This document shows, in pieces, positions 26,139-34,831 of a stretch of DNA of 64,000 bases (positions within the stretch are counted from its first letter, which is position 1; each line of letters begins with the position of its first letter). The translations under genes were made by a program, and so were the position numbers. Origin of the DNA: Streptomyces pactum (GTDB lineage Bacteria > Actinomycetota > Actinomycetes > Streptomycetales > Streptomycetaceae); the NCBI RefSeq assembly GCF_016031615.1, contig NZ_JACYXC010000001.1, forward strand, positions 1,984,001 to 2,048,000, read 5' to 3'. The notes under the pieces are model-generated. The model did no database searches and had not been told where the DNA came from. It saw only the letters and a program-made list of their open reading frames with translations.

Positions 26139-26462
26139 CTAGCTGATGGTGGTCTGCTCCACCACCCAGCCCAGGTATGCCTCGCTGCCGTGTGTCACCG
26201 GCAGGCCGATGATCTCCGGGTTGTCGTAGTCGTGGGCGTCGCGGATGTGCGCCTCCAACTCGTCGTAGCGGGCGGTGGTGGTCTTGAACAGCACCTGCCA
26301 CTCCGACTCGGTCTCCACGATGCCCTGCCACCGGTAGACCGAGGTCACCGGCTGGCTGATCTGCGCACACGCCGCGAGCCGCGCCTCCACCGCCCCGCGG
26401 GCCAGCGCCTCCGCCTTCTCGGGACTGTCGGTGGTGGTCAGTACGGCCAGGTAGTCCGCCAT
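26139..26462 (-). CDS. cutA: Divalent-cation tolerance protein CutA
   Basis: A 107-residue CutA1 protein of normal length. It shows the family's conserved segments in order: LTTTDSPEKAEALARGAVEARLAACAQI, VYRW near residue 45, EWQVLFKTT and YDNPEIIGLPVTHGSEAYLGWV. CutA trimers bind divalent copper; a physiological role is unclear. ATG 26462 has GGAGGAGAGG about 8 nt upstream and the stop is TAG. The first residues (MADYLAVLTT) fit the first beta strand. Confidence 0.95.
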   Translation of the reverse strand: MADYLAVLTTTDSPEKAEALARGAVEARLAACAQISQPVTSVYRWQGIVETESEWQVLFKTTTARYDELEAHIRDAHDYDNPEIIGLPVTHGSEAYLGWVVEQTTIS

Positions 26463-26828
26463 GCCGTTCGTCCTCTCCTCCCGTGCCCGCGCGCCGTCCG
26501 GCCGGCGCGTCCCGGCGGCTCCCACGCTAGCCCGCCGCCGGCCGGTCACCGGCCCCCGCGGCGCGTGGCGGTGTCCGGCACGCGCCGGAACGCGGCGGCA
26601 CCCGCCCCGGCGGCCGGCGCGCGGGGTGGTGGCCCGGCCCCGCGGTGCGGCGGCACCTGCTCCGGCGGACCGGCCGCCGCACCGGGCCCCGGCGGACCGG
26701 CGGCCTCGCCCGTCTCACCGGCCACGGCCCCCGCCCGTGGTTCACGCGGCGGCACCGGCGGTGCGACTGGCGGGGGGCACCCCGGCCGGTGACCATGGGA
26801 GAGGTACCGCAGACACGAGGGGAGGCCC
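26463..26828. other. Divergent gap between cutA and the cupin gene
   Basis: About 365 bp, GC-rich with CCGGCGGACCGG words. The last 30 bp carries the cupin ribosome-binding site. No gene is supported. Confidence 0.45.
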
Positions 26829-27203
26829 ATGGACGACCTCACCAGGCTCGCCCGTCACCATCTGGATCTGGCCCATGACGACCCGCACGGCCGCAGCGCC
26901 CGGCTCTTCCTGCGCAGCGGGCCGCTGCGGCAGAGCGTGATCGCGCTGACCGCGGGCACCGAGCTGGACGAGCACAACGCGCCCCCGGCGGCGAGCCTCC
27001 AGGTGCTGCACGGGCACGTCCGGCTGACCACCCCGGGCGGCGAGCAGGAGCTGATCGCGGGGCAGGTGCAGCTGATCCCCCCGGAGCGGAACGGGCTGCG
27101 GGCGGTGCAGGACTCGGTGGTGCTGCTGACCGCGGTGACCGCCACCACCGGCTGCCCCACCCCGGGCGAGGAGGGCGCCGCCGTCCGGGGCGCCACCGCC
27201 TGA
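26829..27203 (+). CDS. Small cupin-domain protein
   Basis: A 124-residue single-domain cupin. The beta-barrel motif 1 corresponds to GTELDEHNAPPAASLQVLHGHV, with His and Glu as possible metal ligands, and motif 2 to GQVQLIPPERNGLRAVQDSVVLL, where the usual His is replaced by Asn/Arg. Metal-dependent catalysis is therefore uncertain. The N-terminal helix (DDLTRLARHHLDLAHDD) is predicted to be charged. The ATG is preceded by GGGGAGG at 3-9 nt. A stress or sensor role is possible but not shown. Confidence 0.85.
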   Translation: MDDLTRLARHHLDLAHDDPHGRSARLFLRSGPLRQSVIALTAGTELDEHNAPPAASLQVLHGHVRLTTPGGEQELIAGQVQLIPPERNGLRAVQDSVVLLTAVTATTGCPTPGEEGAAVRGATA

Positions 27204-27397
27204 CGGCGCCCCCGGCCCGGCCGGCCGCCACCGCCTGACGGCGCCCCGGTCCGCCCGGCCGCTCCGCCGCTCCGGTACGCCCCGGGGGCCGGGCGACGGC
27301 CGCCCCGGGAGCCCGCCGACGCGCGCCCCGTACGCCCCCCGGAGCCGGCTCACGCGCCGCACGGACGGCCCGGGTGCTCCGCCGGCGCGCGTTACGG

Positions 27398-29014
27398 CTA
27401 CCGGGCGGCGGCGAGTCCGAAGGTGGCGCCGAGCCGTCTGCGGTCCGGCTTGCCGACGGCGGTGAGCGGGATCTCGTCGAGGAAGTGCAGCGCCGCGGGC
27501 GTGTACATCGCGCCCTTGTGCTCGGTGACGTACTCCTTGAGGGTCCGGGCCAGGTCGTCCCGCGGACCGTCGGCGGCGGGCCCCGGGGCGGGCACGACCG
27601 CCGCGTGCACCTCCTCGGCCGCGTCCGGCCGGACCACCTTGAACACCGCGCAGTGCGCCACGGCGGGGTGGCGCAGCAGCAGTTCCTCCAGGTCGGCCGG
27701 GTACACGTGGCCGCCCATCACGATGATCAGGTCCTTGATCCGGTCGACCAGGAAGAGGTACCCGTCCTCGTCCCGGTAGCCGACGTCGCCGGTGCGCACC
27801 CAGCCGTCCTCGCGCAGCACCCGCCGGGTCAGCTCCGGCTGCTTCCAGTAGCCGCTCATCACCATGCCGGAGCGGACCAGCACCTCCCCCGGCTCGCCCG
27901 GCGGCAGGCGGTCGCCGGCCGGGCCGACGACGGCGATCTCCACGCCGGGTCCGGGGCGGCCCACGGTGATCTGGCCGCCGCTGCCGGTGACCGTGTGGTC
28001 CTCGGGCCGGGCGTCGGTGATCCAGCCGGCCTCCATCTGCCCGTAGGTGCAGTGCAGTACGGGCCCGAAGAGCCGCGCGGCGCGGCGCAGCCGGGCGGCG
28101 GAGGAGGGGCAGCCGCCGTAGATGATCCGGCGCAGGCTGCCGGTGTCGGGGGCGGGGGCCGTGGGGTCGGCGGGGTGGTCGAGCGCCTCGATGAGCCGGT
28201 AGAGCAGCGGCGGCAGCAGCCACAGGTCGGTGATCCGCTCGCGCTCCACGGTCGCCAGCACCCGGTGCGGGTCGAAGGCGCGGTGCAGGACGACCTGGCC
28301 GCCGGCGAGCAGCGTGGTGTCGGCGAGGATGCCGGCCAGGTGGGCGAGGGGGGTGCAGGCGAGGAACCGGGGCGGTGCCTGGCGCTGTTCCGCGGCCCGC
28401 ACCGACAGCCCCCAGCTGTACGCGCCGTGCGCCATCCGGACGCCCTTGGGGGTGCCGGTGGTGCCCCCGGTGAACCGGATGCACCAGTCGTCGTCGGGCC
28501 GGGCGGCGGCGGCCGTCCGGGCGCCCCGGTGGCGGGCGGCGGCCGCGGTCAGGTCGGCGCCCAGCGGGCCGGGGCCGAAGGAGAGCACCTCCGGGGCCCC
28601 GCCGGCGGCCCGCAGCCGCTCCAGCACCGCCTCGGCCGTCCCGTACGCCTCCGGCTCCACCAGCAGCAGGTCGGTCTCCACGCTCGTCACGATGGAGGCC
28701 AGGGTGGGCGCCGCCATGCCCTCGTAGAGGGAGACCGCCCGCGCGCCCAGCAGGTTGGCGGCGTACCGCGCGGTCAGCGTCTCGGGCCGGTTGCCGGTGA
28801 GCAGCGCCACCGTGGCGCCCCGGCCGATGCCGCGTCCGGCGAGGACGGCCGCGGTGGCGTGCACGGTGTCGATCAGGTCGGCCGCCGGGATGCGCTGCCC
28901 GTCGGAGGCGACGAGCACCGGGCGTCCCGGGTCGCCGGCGAGCTGATCGAGGATCAGTTCCACGTAACTGGTGAAGGGCGGCTCGGCACCGGGCTCGGCG
29001 GTTGGCTCAGTCAT
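27398..29014 (-). CDS. AMP-dependent acyl-CoA synthetase/ligase
   Basis: A 538-residue adenylate-forming enzyme of the ANL family. The core motifs are FTGGTTGTPKGV (A3 loop), TPLAHLAG, YGQMEAGW (A5), GWVRTGDVGYRDEDGYLFLVDR (A7/A8) and RIKDLIIVMGGHVYPADLEELL. The C-terminal catalytic Lys is in TAVGKPDRRRL. It would activate a carboxylic acid (fatty or aromatic) as acyl-AMP and pass it to CoA. ATG 29014 was chosen. No other lipid gene is close, so the substrate cannot be named. Confidence 0.93.
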   Translation of the reverse strand: MTEPTAEPGAEPPFTSYVELILDQLAGDPGRPVLVASDGQRIPAADLIDTVHATAAVLAGRGIGRGATVALLTGNRPETLTARYAANLLGARAVSLYEGMAAPTLASIVTSVETDLLLVEPEAYGTAEAVLERLRAAGGAPEVLSFGPGPLGADLTAAAARHRGARTAAAARPDDDWCIRFTGGTTGTPKGVRMAHGAYSWGLSVRAAEQRQAPPRFLACTPLAHLAGILADTTLLAGGQVVLHRAFDPHRVLATVERERITDLWLLPPLLYRLIEALDHPADPTAPAPDTGSLRRIIYGGCPSSAARLRRAARLFGPVLHCTYGQMEAGWITDARPEDHTVTGSGGQITVGRPGPGVEIAVVGPAGDRLPPGEPGEVLVRSGMVMSGYWKQPELTRRVLREDGWVRTGDVGYRDEDGYLFLVDRIKDLIIVMGGHVYPADLEELLLRHPAVAHCAVFKVVRPDAAEEVHAAVVPAPGPAADGPRDDLARTLKEYVTEHKGAMYTPAALHFLDEIPLTAVGKPDRRRLGATFGLAAAR

Positions 29015-29362
29015 GGGGACGACGCTAGGCGGGACCGCGCACCGCTTCCACGATGCCGATCCGGACATCCGGTCATGCCTCATACCGTATGAGCGCCGAC
29101 GGGCCCGGCGCGCCCGGTCACCGGCCGCGCACCAGGGCGCGAACCCCGGCGCGGGACCCGCGGTACGGGGCGCGGGCGCACGGCCCGTACCGCGCCGTGC
29201 TTCGACCGCTCCCCCGGGCGCCGGGCCCGCCACCGTCCGCCGGGGACCGGCGCCGTACGCCAGGGCCCGGCGGCGAGGGGCCGGACCCGGCACCGGCCGC
29301 CGGGCGGCGGGGGCCCGGCGGCCGGTGGGGTGACGGTCCGTGGGATCCGGCGGGGCGGCCGG
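29015..29362. other. GC-rich gap between phosphoesterase and ligase genes
   Basis: The ligase-proximal 80 bp is AT-richer with ATACCGTATG near 29092 and may hold the promoter of the leftward ligase. The remainder is CGGGCGG-rich low complexity. Confidence 0.45.
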
Positions 29363-30391
29363 TCAGCGGGTGAGCGGTATCCGCAGCTCCTTCACCCACC
29401 GGTCGCGCAGGTAGTCACGCGCCTTGACCACGATCTCCTTCTTGCCGACCGTCACCCGCAGCCCGCTGTTCTCCTTGCCCGACAGCGCGGTCTCGCCGCC
29501 CTTGCCGTCATCGGTCCACTGCGTCTGGACCGCTCCGGTGTTGACCACCGTGAAGCCCCGGAGATTGCCGGTGCCGGGCACCACCTTGCGGACGGCCCAG
29601 TCCGAGAGGCCGAGGTCCCAGTGGGTGTGCGAGGTGAAGAGCACCGCGTCCTCGTGCCGGCCGAGGATCTTCAGCAGCCGGTCGGCCTGGAGGTAGTCGC
29701 CGCTGTAGAGCCTGTTGCGGGTGCCGGAGACGGTGTCGGGCAGCACGTGGTGGGAGAAGACCAGCACCGGCTTGCCCTGGCGCTCCCAGTGCTCCAGGCG
29801 GGAGGCGAGCCAGTTGAGCTGCTCGTCGCTCATCCACACCTCGTCCCACTTGGTGGCGTCGTGGTACTTCATGTACTTCTCGGTGCCGAGCATCAGCATC
29901 GGCACCCCGTCCACCACCCGCTCGTAGTAGACCTTGTCCAGGCCGGTGAAGTCGTAGAAGTTCTGGAACAGCCGGGACTCGGGGGTGCCGTTCGGCCAGG
30001 TGCCCTGGCACAGCTTGCCGGGGTCGCAGTACTTCGGCACGTAGAACTCGTGGTTGCCGATGGTGAAGAAGGTCCGGCCCGGGTGCGGGTGGGCGTCGAG
30101 GGTCGCCCGGACCTCGGCGTACTCGTGCGGATAGCCCCGGTTGGTGATGTCGCCGTTGACCACCAGCGCGCTGCTGGAGCCCGGCAGGCCGCGCATCTGG
30201 TCCAGCGCCCGGCCGAAGTCCCCGGTGTCCCCCTGGATGTCGCTCACCACGTCGATGGTGACGGCCTTGCCGCCGCCGCGTCCGGCCCCGGCCGGCCCGG
30301 CGGGTGCCGCGCCGGCGGGCACCAGGGCGGCGGCGGCGAGACCGAGCGCCGCGGTGAGGACGGCGGCGATGGACGATGCGGTGCGTTTCAC
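29363..30391 (-). CDS. Secreted metallophosphoesterase
   Basis: A 342-residue calcineurin-like phosphoesterase with a Sec signal peptide (MKRTASSIAAVLTAALGLAAAALVPAGAA, cleavage after about residue 29). Dimetal motifs: DVVSDIQGD (usual DxH has Gln instead of His here), VVNGDITN (GDxxD/GDxxN), IGNHEF (GNHE), SHH, and SHTHWD (GHxH-like). Its target is a phosphoester outside the membrane. GTG 30391 has GGGAG 7 nt upstream. The missing His in motif I is seen in the calcineurin-like subgroup with N-terminal DIQG, so it need not abolish activity. Confidence 0.9.
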   Translation of the reverse strand: MKRTASSIAAVLTAALGLAAAALVPAGAAPAGPAGAGRGGGKAVTIDVVSDIQGDTGDFGRALDQMRGLPGSSSALVVNGDITNRGYPHEYAEVRATLDAHPHPGRTFFTIGNHEFYVPKYCDPGKLCQGTWPNGTPESRLFQNFYDFTGLDKVYYERVVDGVPMLMLGTEKYMKYHDATKWDEVWMSDEQLNWLASRLEHWERQGKPVLVFSHHVLPDTVSGTRNRLYSGDYLQADRLLKILGRHEDAVLFTSHTHWDLGLSDWAVRKVVPGTGNLRGFTVVNTGAVQTQWTDDGKGGETALSGKENSGLRVTVGKKEIVVKARDYLRDRWVKELRIPLTR

Positions 30392-30813
30392 GGTGGGCTC
30401 CCGAGGGTGCGGCGGACGCGGCCCGGACCGGGCGGCGACCGGGGGTGGACCGTCGCGTCCCCGGGCACGCCGCCCGGGGCCGGACAGCAGGCAACCGGCC
30501 GGAGCCGAGCGGGCCCCGACGCACCGCCGAGCGGAGTGTGACCGCTGCGTGAACATCACGAACGGGTCACCGGTCTGGACCGACCGGCCACCACCCCCGA
30601 GCGCCGCCACCCTCCCGGGCCGCCGCCCGGGGCCGGGCCGTTCGACTGACCCGGGGGCGCCGGGCCCTTCAGATTGCCCCGGGGCGCCGGGCCGTTGTCC
30701 CGCCGGCACCCGTCACCCGCACCCCCGAGCGTGGGAACCGCGAGACGGGCGGCGGACGCCGCGCGGCGAGGAGGGCGGGTGGCGAGGGCGCCGGGCGGTG
30801 AGGAGGGCGGGCG
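30392..30813. other. Gap upstream of the phosphoesterase gene
   Basis: An AT-richer island at about 30530-30580 (GTGTGACCGCTGCGTGAACATCACG) may contain the phosphoesterase promoter. The rest is GC-rich low complexity. No gene. Confidence 0.45.
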
Positions 30814-31488
30814 CTACCGCGCGGGCCCGGCGGGGCGCCGCACCCACCGGTCCCAGTGCAGGACCTGCTCGCGGGGGATCCGGCGGGCCGGCCGGAAGTC
30901 GGTGCCGATGGTGTAGGCGAGCGGGATGAACGCGGCGAGCATGATGTCGTCGTACGGAACGCCGAGCACCTCGGCCAGTTCCCGTTCCAGCGGCCCTTGC
31001 GCCGTCGTCCAGGTGGTGCCCAGGCCGCGCGCCCGGGCGGCCAGCATGAAGCTCCACACCGCCGGCAGGATGGAGCCCCACGCCCCCGCCTGCACGGTCA
31101 CCGGAGCGTGGTCGGTGCGCCCCTCCACCCCGGGGATGACGAAGGCGGGCACCCGGTGGATGTTGGCGGCCAGGTGGCGCAGCCCGTCGAAGACCCGCCC
31201 GGTGGAGCCCTGGTGGTAGTTCATGCGCCAGGCGTCGCGTTCGGTCAGCGGGTGCCCGGCGGCCAGGGGCAGGGCGCGCAGGAAGATGTCGGCCACGGCC
31301 CGCCGCCGACCGGGGTCGGTGACGACGATGAAGTGCCAGCGCTGCCTGTTGCGGCCGGTCGGGGCCTGGGTGGCCAGGTCCACGCACTCCTCGATCAGGG
31401 AGCGGGGGACCGGGCGGTCCAGGTCGAGGCGCTTGCGCACGGCGCGGGTGGTGGAGAGAAGCTGGTCGGGGGTCAGGTCCAGGGTCAC
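30814..31488 (-). CDS. Nitroreductase family protein
   Basis: A 224-residue FMN-dependent nitroreductase. The N-terminal FMN contact is STTRAVRKRLDLDRPVP, followed by EECVDLATQAPTGRNRQRWHFIVV and the C-terminal GLGTTWTT and IPLAYTIGTDF FMN-binding segments. GTG 31488 was preferred over GTG 31494 because GAGGA lies 8 nt upstream of the former but only 1-2 nt before the latter. It reduces nitro- or quinone-type substrates with NAD(P)H. It is divergent from a MarR regulator 650 bp away, which may control it. Confidence 0.88.
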   Translation of the reverse strand: MTLDLTPDQLLSTTRAVRKRLDLDRPVPRSLIEECVDLATQAPTGRNRQRWHFIVVTDPGRRRAVADIFLRALPLAAGHPLTERDAWRMNYHQGSTGRVFDGLRHLAANIHRVPAFVIPGVEGRTDHAPVTVQAGAWGSILPAVWSFMLAARARGLGTTWTTAQGPLERELAEVLGVPYDDIMLAAFIPLAYTIGTDFRPARRIPREQVLHWDRWVRRPAGPAR

Positions 31489-32040
31489 GGTCACGTCCTC
31501 TGCGTCACGGTACGGATGGGCGGTCGCCGCGGGCGGCCGTCGCGGCCGGCGCGGCGGGCCGGGCGGTGGGTCGGCGCGGTGGGTCGGCGTGGCCGGCGCG
31601 GGTGGCCGTCACGCCGGCCGAGGTCGACCGACGGGTGACCGTCACCGCCGGCCGAGACATGGGCCGGCGCGGCGCCGGCGAGGGAGAGGCAGCCCGCGGG
31701 GTGCCCGCGCACCCCGGCATGAGCCGCCGGCGGCGTGAGCCACCGGTGCGCGCCCCCGACGGCGACGGGACCTTCCGACGACAGGCCGGTTCCGACGGCA
31801 GCGCCGCGTCCGGGGGCGACCGGGTCGCGTCCGAGGACAAGCCATGCCCGGAAACGGGTCGCGTCCGCCGCACGGCACGTCCGACGACGGGCGGGGCCAC
31901 CCCCCGCCGGCCGCCGGACCGGCCCATCGGGTGCGGACACACCGCGGCGCGGAGCAGCACCGGGGGCAGGATCCGGGGCCGGCCGGCCGCGGCCCGTCGG
32001 GCTCCACCATGGCGCACCTCCATCCGCACTCCTCCGTCTC
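31489..32040. other. Non-coding gap between nitroreductase and marR
   Basis: About 550 bp of GC-rich DNA. Near 31540-31640 it contains imperfect repeats of GGTCGGCGCGGTGGGTCGGCGTGGCCGG and GTGACCGTCACC-like words. No coding frame was supported. Confidence 0.5.
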
Positions 32041-32043
32041 CAC

Positions 32044-32118
32044 GCAGATCATCTGCCAGCAGATGATTGGCGAGCATACAAATGCGATGGGTGGAGCGCA
32101 AACAATCTGTGGGCAGAT
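32044..32118. promoter_or_regulatory. MarR operators upstream of marR
   Basis: Two sites share GCAGAT/ATCTGC half-sites. At 32044-32067 three alternating half-sites form a perfect dyad (ATCATCTGC at 32048-32056, GCAGATGAT at 32059-32067). At 32105-32118 ATCTG faces CAGAT. The second site overlaps the expected -35 region of the marR promoter, implying autorepression. Confidence 0.65.
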
Positions 32119-32128
32119 CGAATCCGGG

Positions 32129-32134
32129 TAGAAT
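32129..32134 (+). promoter_or_regulatory. -10 box of marR
   Basis: TAGAAT, a near-consensus -10 hexamer. It lies six bases before GTG 32141, so a leaderless start is possible, and 45 bp before ATG 32180. Confidence 0.5.
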
Positions 32135-32179
32135 CGGCGCGTGACCGCCCCACAGGCACAGGCAGAGGAGGTGGGCCGC

Positions 32180-32641
32180 ATGCCGCCCAGGACCGGGGAC
32201 CGCGAGACCGTCTACTTCCCGACGCTCGCCGCGGAGCGCCTGGACATCGCGCTGTGCCGGGCCTCGACCGTCGTCGCCCGCGCCGCGGAGGCCCGGGCGG
32301 CCGAGTCCGGGATCGGCGTCGGGCAGCACCTGGTGCTCAAGATGCTCGCCGAGGTCGGCCCCAGCTCCCAGCGGGTCCTGAGCGACCAACTGCGCATCGA
32401 CCGCAGTGTCATGGTCGGCATCTGCGACGGCCTGGAGCGGGCCGGGCAGGTGCGGCGCGAACGCGACGCGGTCGATCGCCGCGCCTACGCCGTCACGATC
32501 ACCGACTCGGGCCGCCGGCTCCTCGCCCGCGCGGAGGAGGCGGTACCCGCGTTCCTCGACGACACCTTCGCGGACCTCACCCCGGCCGAGCGCGCGCAAC
32601 TCTCCACGCTGCTCGCCAAAGTGCTGCGCCTTCACCCCTGA
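32180..32641 (+). CDS. MarR family transcriptional regulator
   Basis: A 153-residue winged-helix regulator. The HTH is GIGVGQHLVLKMLAEVGPSSQRVLSDQLRIDRSVMVGICDGLERAG with the wing RRERDAVDRRAYAVTITDSG, both in standard positions, flanked by dimerisation helices (AERLDIALCRASTVVA and the C-terminal helix). ATG 32180 was chosen because GAGGAGG lies 8 nt upstream; an in-frame GTG at 32141 is a possible leaderless start adding 13 residues. The palindromic operator in front suggests autoregulation. Confidence 0.92.
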   Translation: MPPRTGDRETVYFPTLAAERLDIALCRASTVVARAAEARAAESGIGVGQHLVLKMLAEVGPSSQRVLSDQLRIDRSVMVGICDGLERAGQVRRERDAVDRRAYAVTITDSGRRLLARAEEAVPAFLDDTFADLTPAERAQLSTLLAKVLRLHP

Positions 32642-32845
32642 CCCCGCTTCCGCCGGACCCTCACGGCCCGGCCGGCGCCCCACCGGGCGCGGGCCGCACA
32701 CCGGGCCGCACGGCGCGACGGCCCCGCGGAGGGCCCGCGAAACGGGCCGAAGACCGTGTGCGCGGGTCCGCCCGCGACCGTCCGGCGCTGAGCCGGTCTC
32801 CCCGTCGGTGCGCCAGCTCCCGGGCGGCCGGTCCACACTGGTGCG

Positions 32846-33637
32846 ATGGAGTGGACGTCGGTGGTCGGTGACGGTGCGGCGGACCAGGTGCGGCAGGCCC
32901 TGGCACTCGTCCGCGAGGTGCTCGGCGAACAGGTCGAGGGCGTCTGCCTCCACGGCTCGGCCGTGCTCGGCGGCCTGCGGCCGGCCAGCGATCTCGACCT
33001 CCTCGTCCTCACCCGGCGGTCCATGGACGACGCCGAGCGCCGGACGCTGCGGGACGGGCTGCTCGCCGTCTCCGGCCCCGGCGGACGGCTCCGCCCGGTG
33101 GAGCTCACCGTCGTGGTCCGGTCGGAGGTCCACCCGTGGCGGTTCCCGCCCACCGGTGACTTCCTCTACGGCGAGTGGCTGCGCGAGGAGCTGCGGGCCG
33201 GCGCGGTGCCCCGGCCGGAGCCGATGCCCGATCTGGCCGTGCTGCTCACCACGGCGCGGGCCCACGGGGTGCCGCTCGCCGGCCCGCCCCCCGCCCGGCT
33301 GCTGGACCCGGTCCCGCACCCGGACCTGGTCCGGGCGAGCCTCGCGGGCGTCCCGGAACTCCTCGCCGGCCTCGGCGACGACACCCGGAACGCGGTGCTC
33401 ACCCTCGCCCGCGTCTGGACCACCGTGGCCACCGGCGAGATCCGGCCGAAGGACGCCGCCGCCGACTGGGCCCTCGGCCGGCTCCCGCCGGAGCACCGGC
33501 CGGTGCTCCGGCACGCCCGCGAGCTGTACCTGGACCACCACTACGCCGAGGAGAGCTGGACCGAGGAGCTGACGGCGCGGGTGGTGCCGTACGCGCGTGC
33601 GGTGCTCGACGGGATCGACCGGCACCGCGACGCCTGA
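32846..33637 (+). CDS. Aminoglycoside adenylyltransferase-like nucleotidyltransferase (AadA type)
   Basis: A 263-residue ANT(3'')/ANT(9)-like protein. The nucleotidyltransferase active site is LHGSAVLGGLRPASDLDLLVL (GS-x10-DxD) at residues about 35-55, and the C-terminal helical domain shows DTRNAVLTLARVWTTVATGEIRPKDAAADWA, the segment that packs over the aminoglycoside in AadA. Such chromosomal genes are common in actinomycetes and may or may not confer spectinomycin/streptomycin resistance. The ATG at 32846 follows a -10-like CACACT by 7-8 bp with no ribosome-binding site. Confidence 0.88.
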   Translation: MEWTSVVGDGAADQVRQALALVREVLGEQVEGVCLHGSAVLGGLRPASDLDLLVLTRRSMDDAERRTLRDGLLAVSGPGGRLRPVELTVVVRSEVHPWRFPPTGDFLYGEWLREELRAGAVPRPEPMPDLAVLLTTARAHGVPLAGPPPARLLDPVPHPDLVRASLAGVPELLAGLGDDTRNAVLTLARVWTTVATGEIRPKDAAADWALGRLPPEHRPVLRHARELYLDHHYAEESWTEELTARVVPYARAVLDGIDRHRDA

Positions 33638-33765
33638 CCCGGGGGCCGGAACGCCCCACGGCCGCGGCAGCGGCCCGCAGCCCGCCCCGGTGGTCGCACC
33701 CACGCCGCCGGCCGCTCCGCCGCACGCCTACGCGGGTGCCGGTCCGTCAGGCCGCCGGCGGCCCC

Positions 33766-33894
33766 GTACGCGCCTGCCCGATCCGGCCGATGGGCCCGTA
33801 CGCGCCTGCCGGAGCCGGCCGGCGGACGCGCACGCAGGTGGCGGGACCGGCCGATGGACCCGTACCCCGCCTGCCCCATCCGGCCGGTGGACGC
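33766..33894. repeat. 32-bp degenerate tandem repeat
   Basis: Four consecutive units begin at 33766, 33798, 33830 and 33862 with GTACGCGCCTGCC or GCACGCAGGTGGC and end GGGCCC/GGACGC. Units 1/3 and 2/4 are more alike, suggesting a 64-bp higher-order pair. A fifth partial unit starts at 33895. It fills the gap 33638-33958. Confidence 0.75.
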
Positions 33895-33958
33895 GCACGC
33901 ATGCGGTCGAGCCGACCGCGCATGGTCGGCCGCCCCGCGCGCCGGTTGACTTACGGGC

Positions 33959-34831
33959 ATGACAAACAACGGCTCGATAAGCGACACCATCACCGGCACC
34001 ACCGGCACCACCGGCGACACGGTCCTGGTCCTGGGCGGCAGCGGCAAGACCGGGCGGCGGGTGGCGGCGCTGCTCGCGGAGCGCGGCGTCCCCGCCCGTA
34101 CCGCGTCCCGCGGCGGCGCCACCCGGTTCGACTGGCTGGACGCCACCACCTGGGGCCCCGCGCTGGACGGCGTGACCGCCGTCTACCTGGTCTACCTGCA
34201 GGACCTCGGCAGCGCCCGGGCTCCCGGCCACATCGAGGAGTTCCTGCGGCTGGCCAAGGAGCGCGGGGTGGCCCGGGTGGTGCTGCTGTCGGCCCGCGAC
34301 TGGCCGGCCGCCCGCCCGGTGGAGGACGCGGTGCGCGCCTCCGGGCTGGGGTGGACGATCCTGCGCCCCACCTGGTTCGCGCAGAACTTCAGCGAGGACA
34401 TGTTCCTCCCGTACCTCCAGGCCGGTGAGTTGCGGCTGCCGACCGGTGACGGGCGGGAGCCCTTCATCGACGCGGCGGACATCGCCGAGGTGGCGGTGGC
34501 CGCGCTCACCGACGACCGGCACCACGGCGAGTCGTACGACCTGTCCGGCCCCCGGCCGATGAGCTTCGGGGAAGCGGTGGCCGCCATCGCCGGGGCCACC
34601 GGCCGGGACCTGCGCTACACCCCCGTCTCCCACCAGGAGTTCCGCGCCGACCTGGTCGCGGCCGGGCTGACCGAGGCGGACGCCGGGATCGTGGACGGGC
34701 TGCTGCGCACCATCGAGGAAGGGTCGAGCGCGTACCTCTCGGACTGCGTGCGGCGCGTCCTGGGGCGCGAGCCGCGGGACTTCGGCGCGTTCGCGGCACG
34801 GGCGGCGGCGGAGGGGGCGTGGCGGGTCTGA
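33959..34831 (+). CDS. NmrA-like NAD(P)H-binding protein
   Basis: A 290-residue Rossmann protein with VLVLGGSGKTGRRVAALLAERG as the dinucleotide site (GxxGxxG at residues 26-32), then RVVLLSARDW and LRPTWFAQNF, which are characteristic of NmrA/QOR2-type ergot-alkaloid-related reductases. These act as redox sensors or quinone reductases. An N-terminal Ser/Thr-rich tail of about 20 residues precedes the fold. ATG 33959 follows a TTGACT-like hexamer by 10 bp. No partner gene. Confidence 0.88.
   Translation: MTNNGSISDTITGTTGTTGDTVLVLGGSGKTGRRVAALLAERGVPARTASRGGATRFDWLDATTWGPALDGVTAVYLVYLQDLGSARAPGHIEEFLRLAKERGVARVVLLSARDWPAARPVEDAVRASGLGWTILRPTWFAQNFSEDMFLPYLQAGELRLPTGDGREPFIDAADIAEVAVAALTDDRHHGESYDLSGPRPMSFGEAVAAIAGATGRDLRYTPVSHQEFRADLVAAGLTEADAGIVDGLLRTIEEGSSAYLSDCVRRVLGREPRDFGAFAARAAAEGAWRV

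Noticed and set aside
31505..33703. Minus-strand open frame of over 700 codons spanning marR and the nucleotidyltransferase
   Set aside because: It crosses two convincing plus-strand genes and an AT-rich operator region, and its product has no domain.
33720..33910. CRISPR-like array
   Set aside because: The 32-bp units abut without unique spacers, are internally variable and GC-rich, and no cas genes are near. It is a minisatellite.
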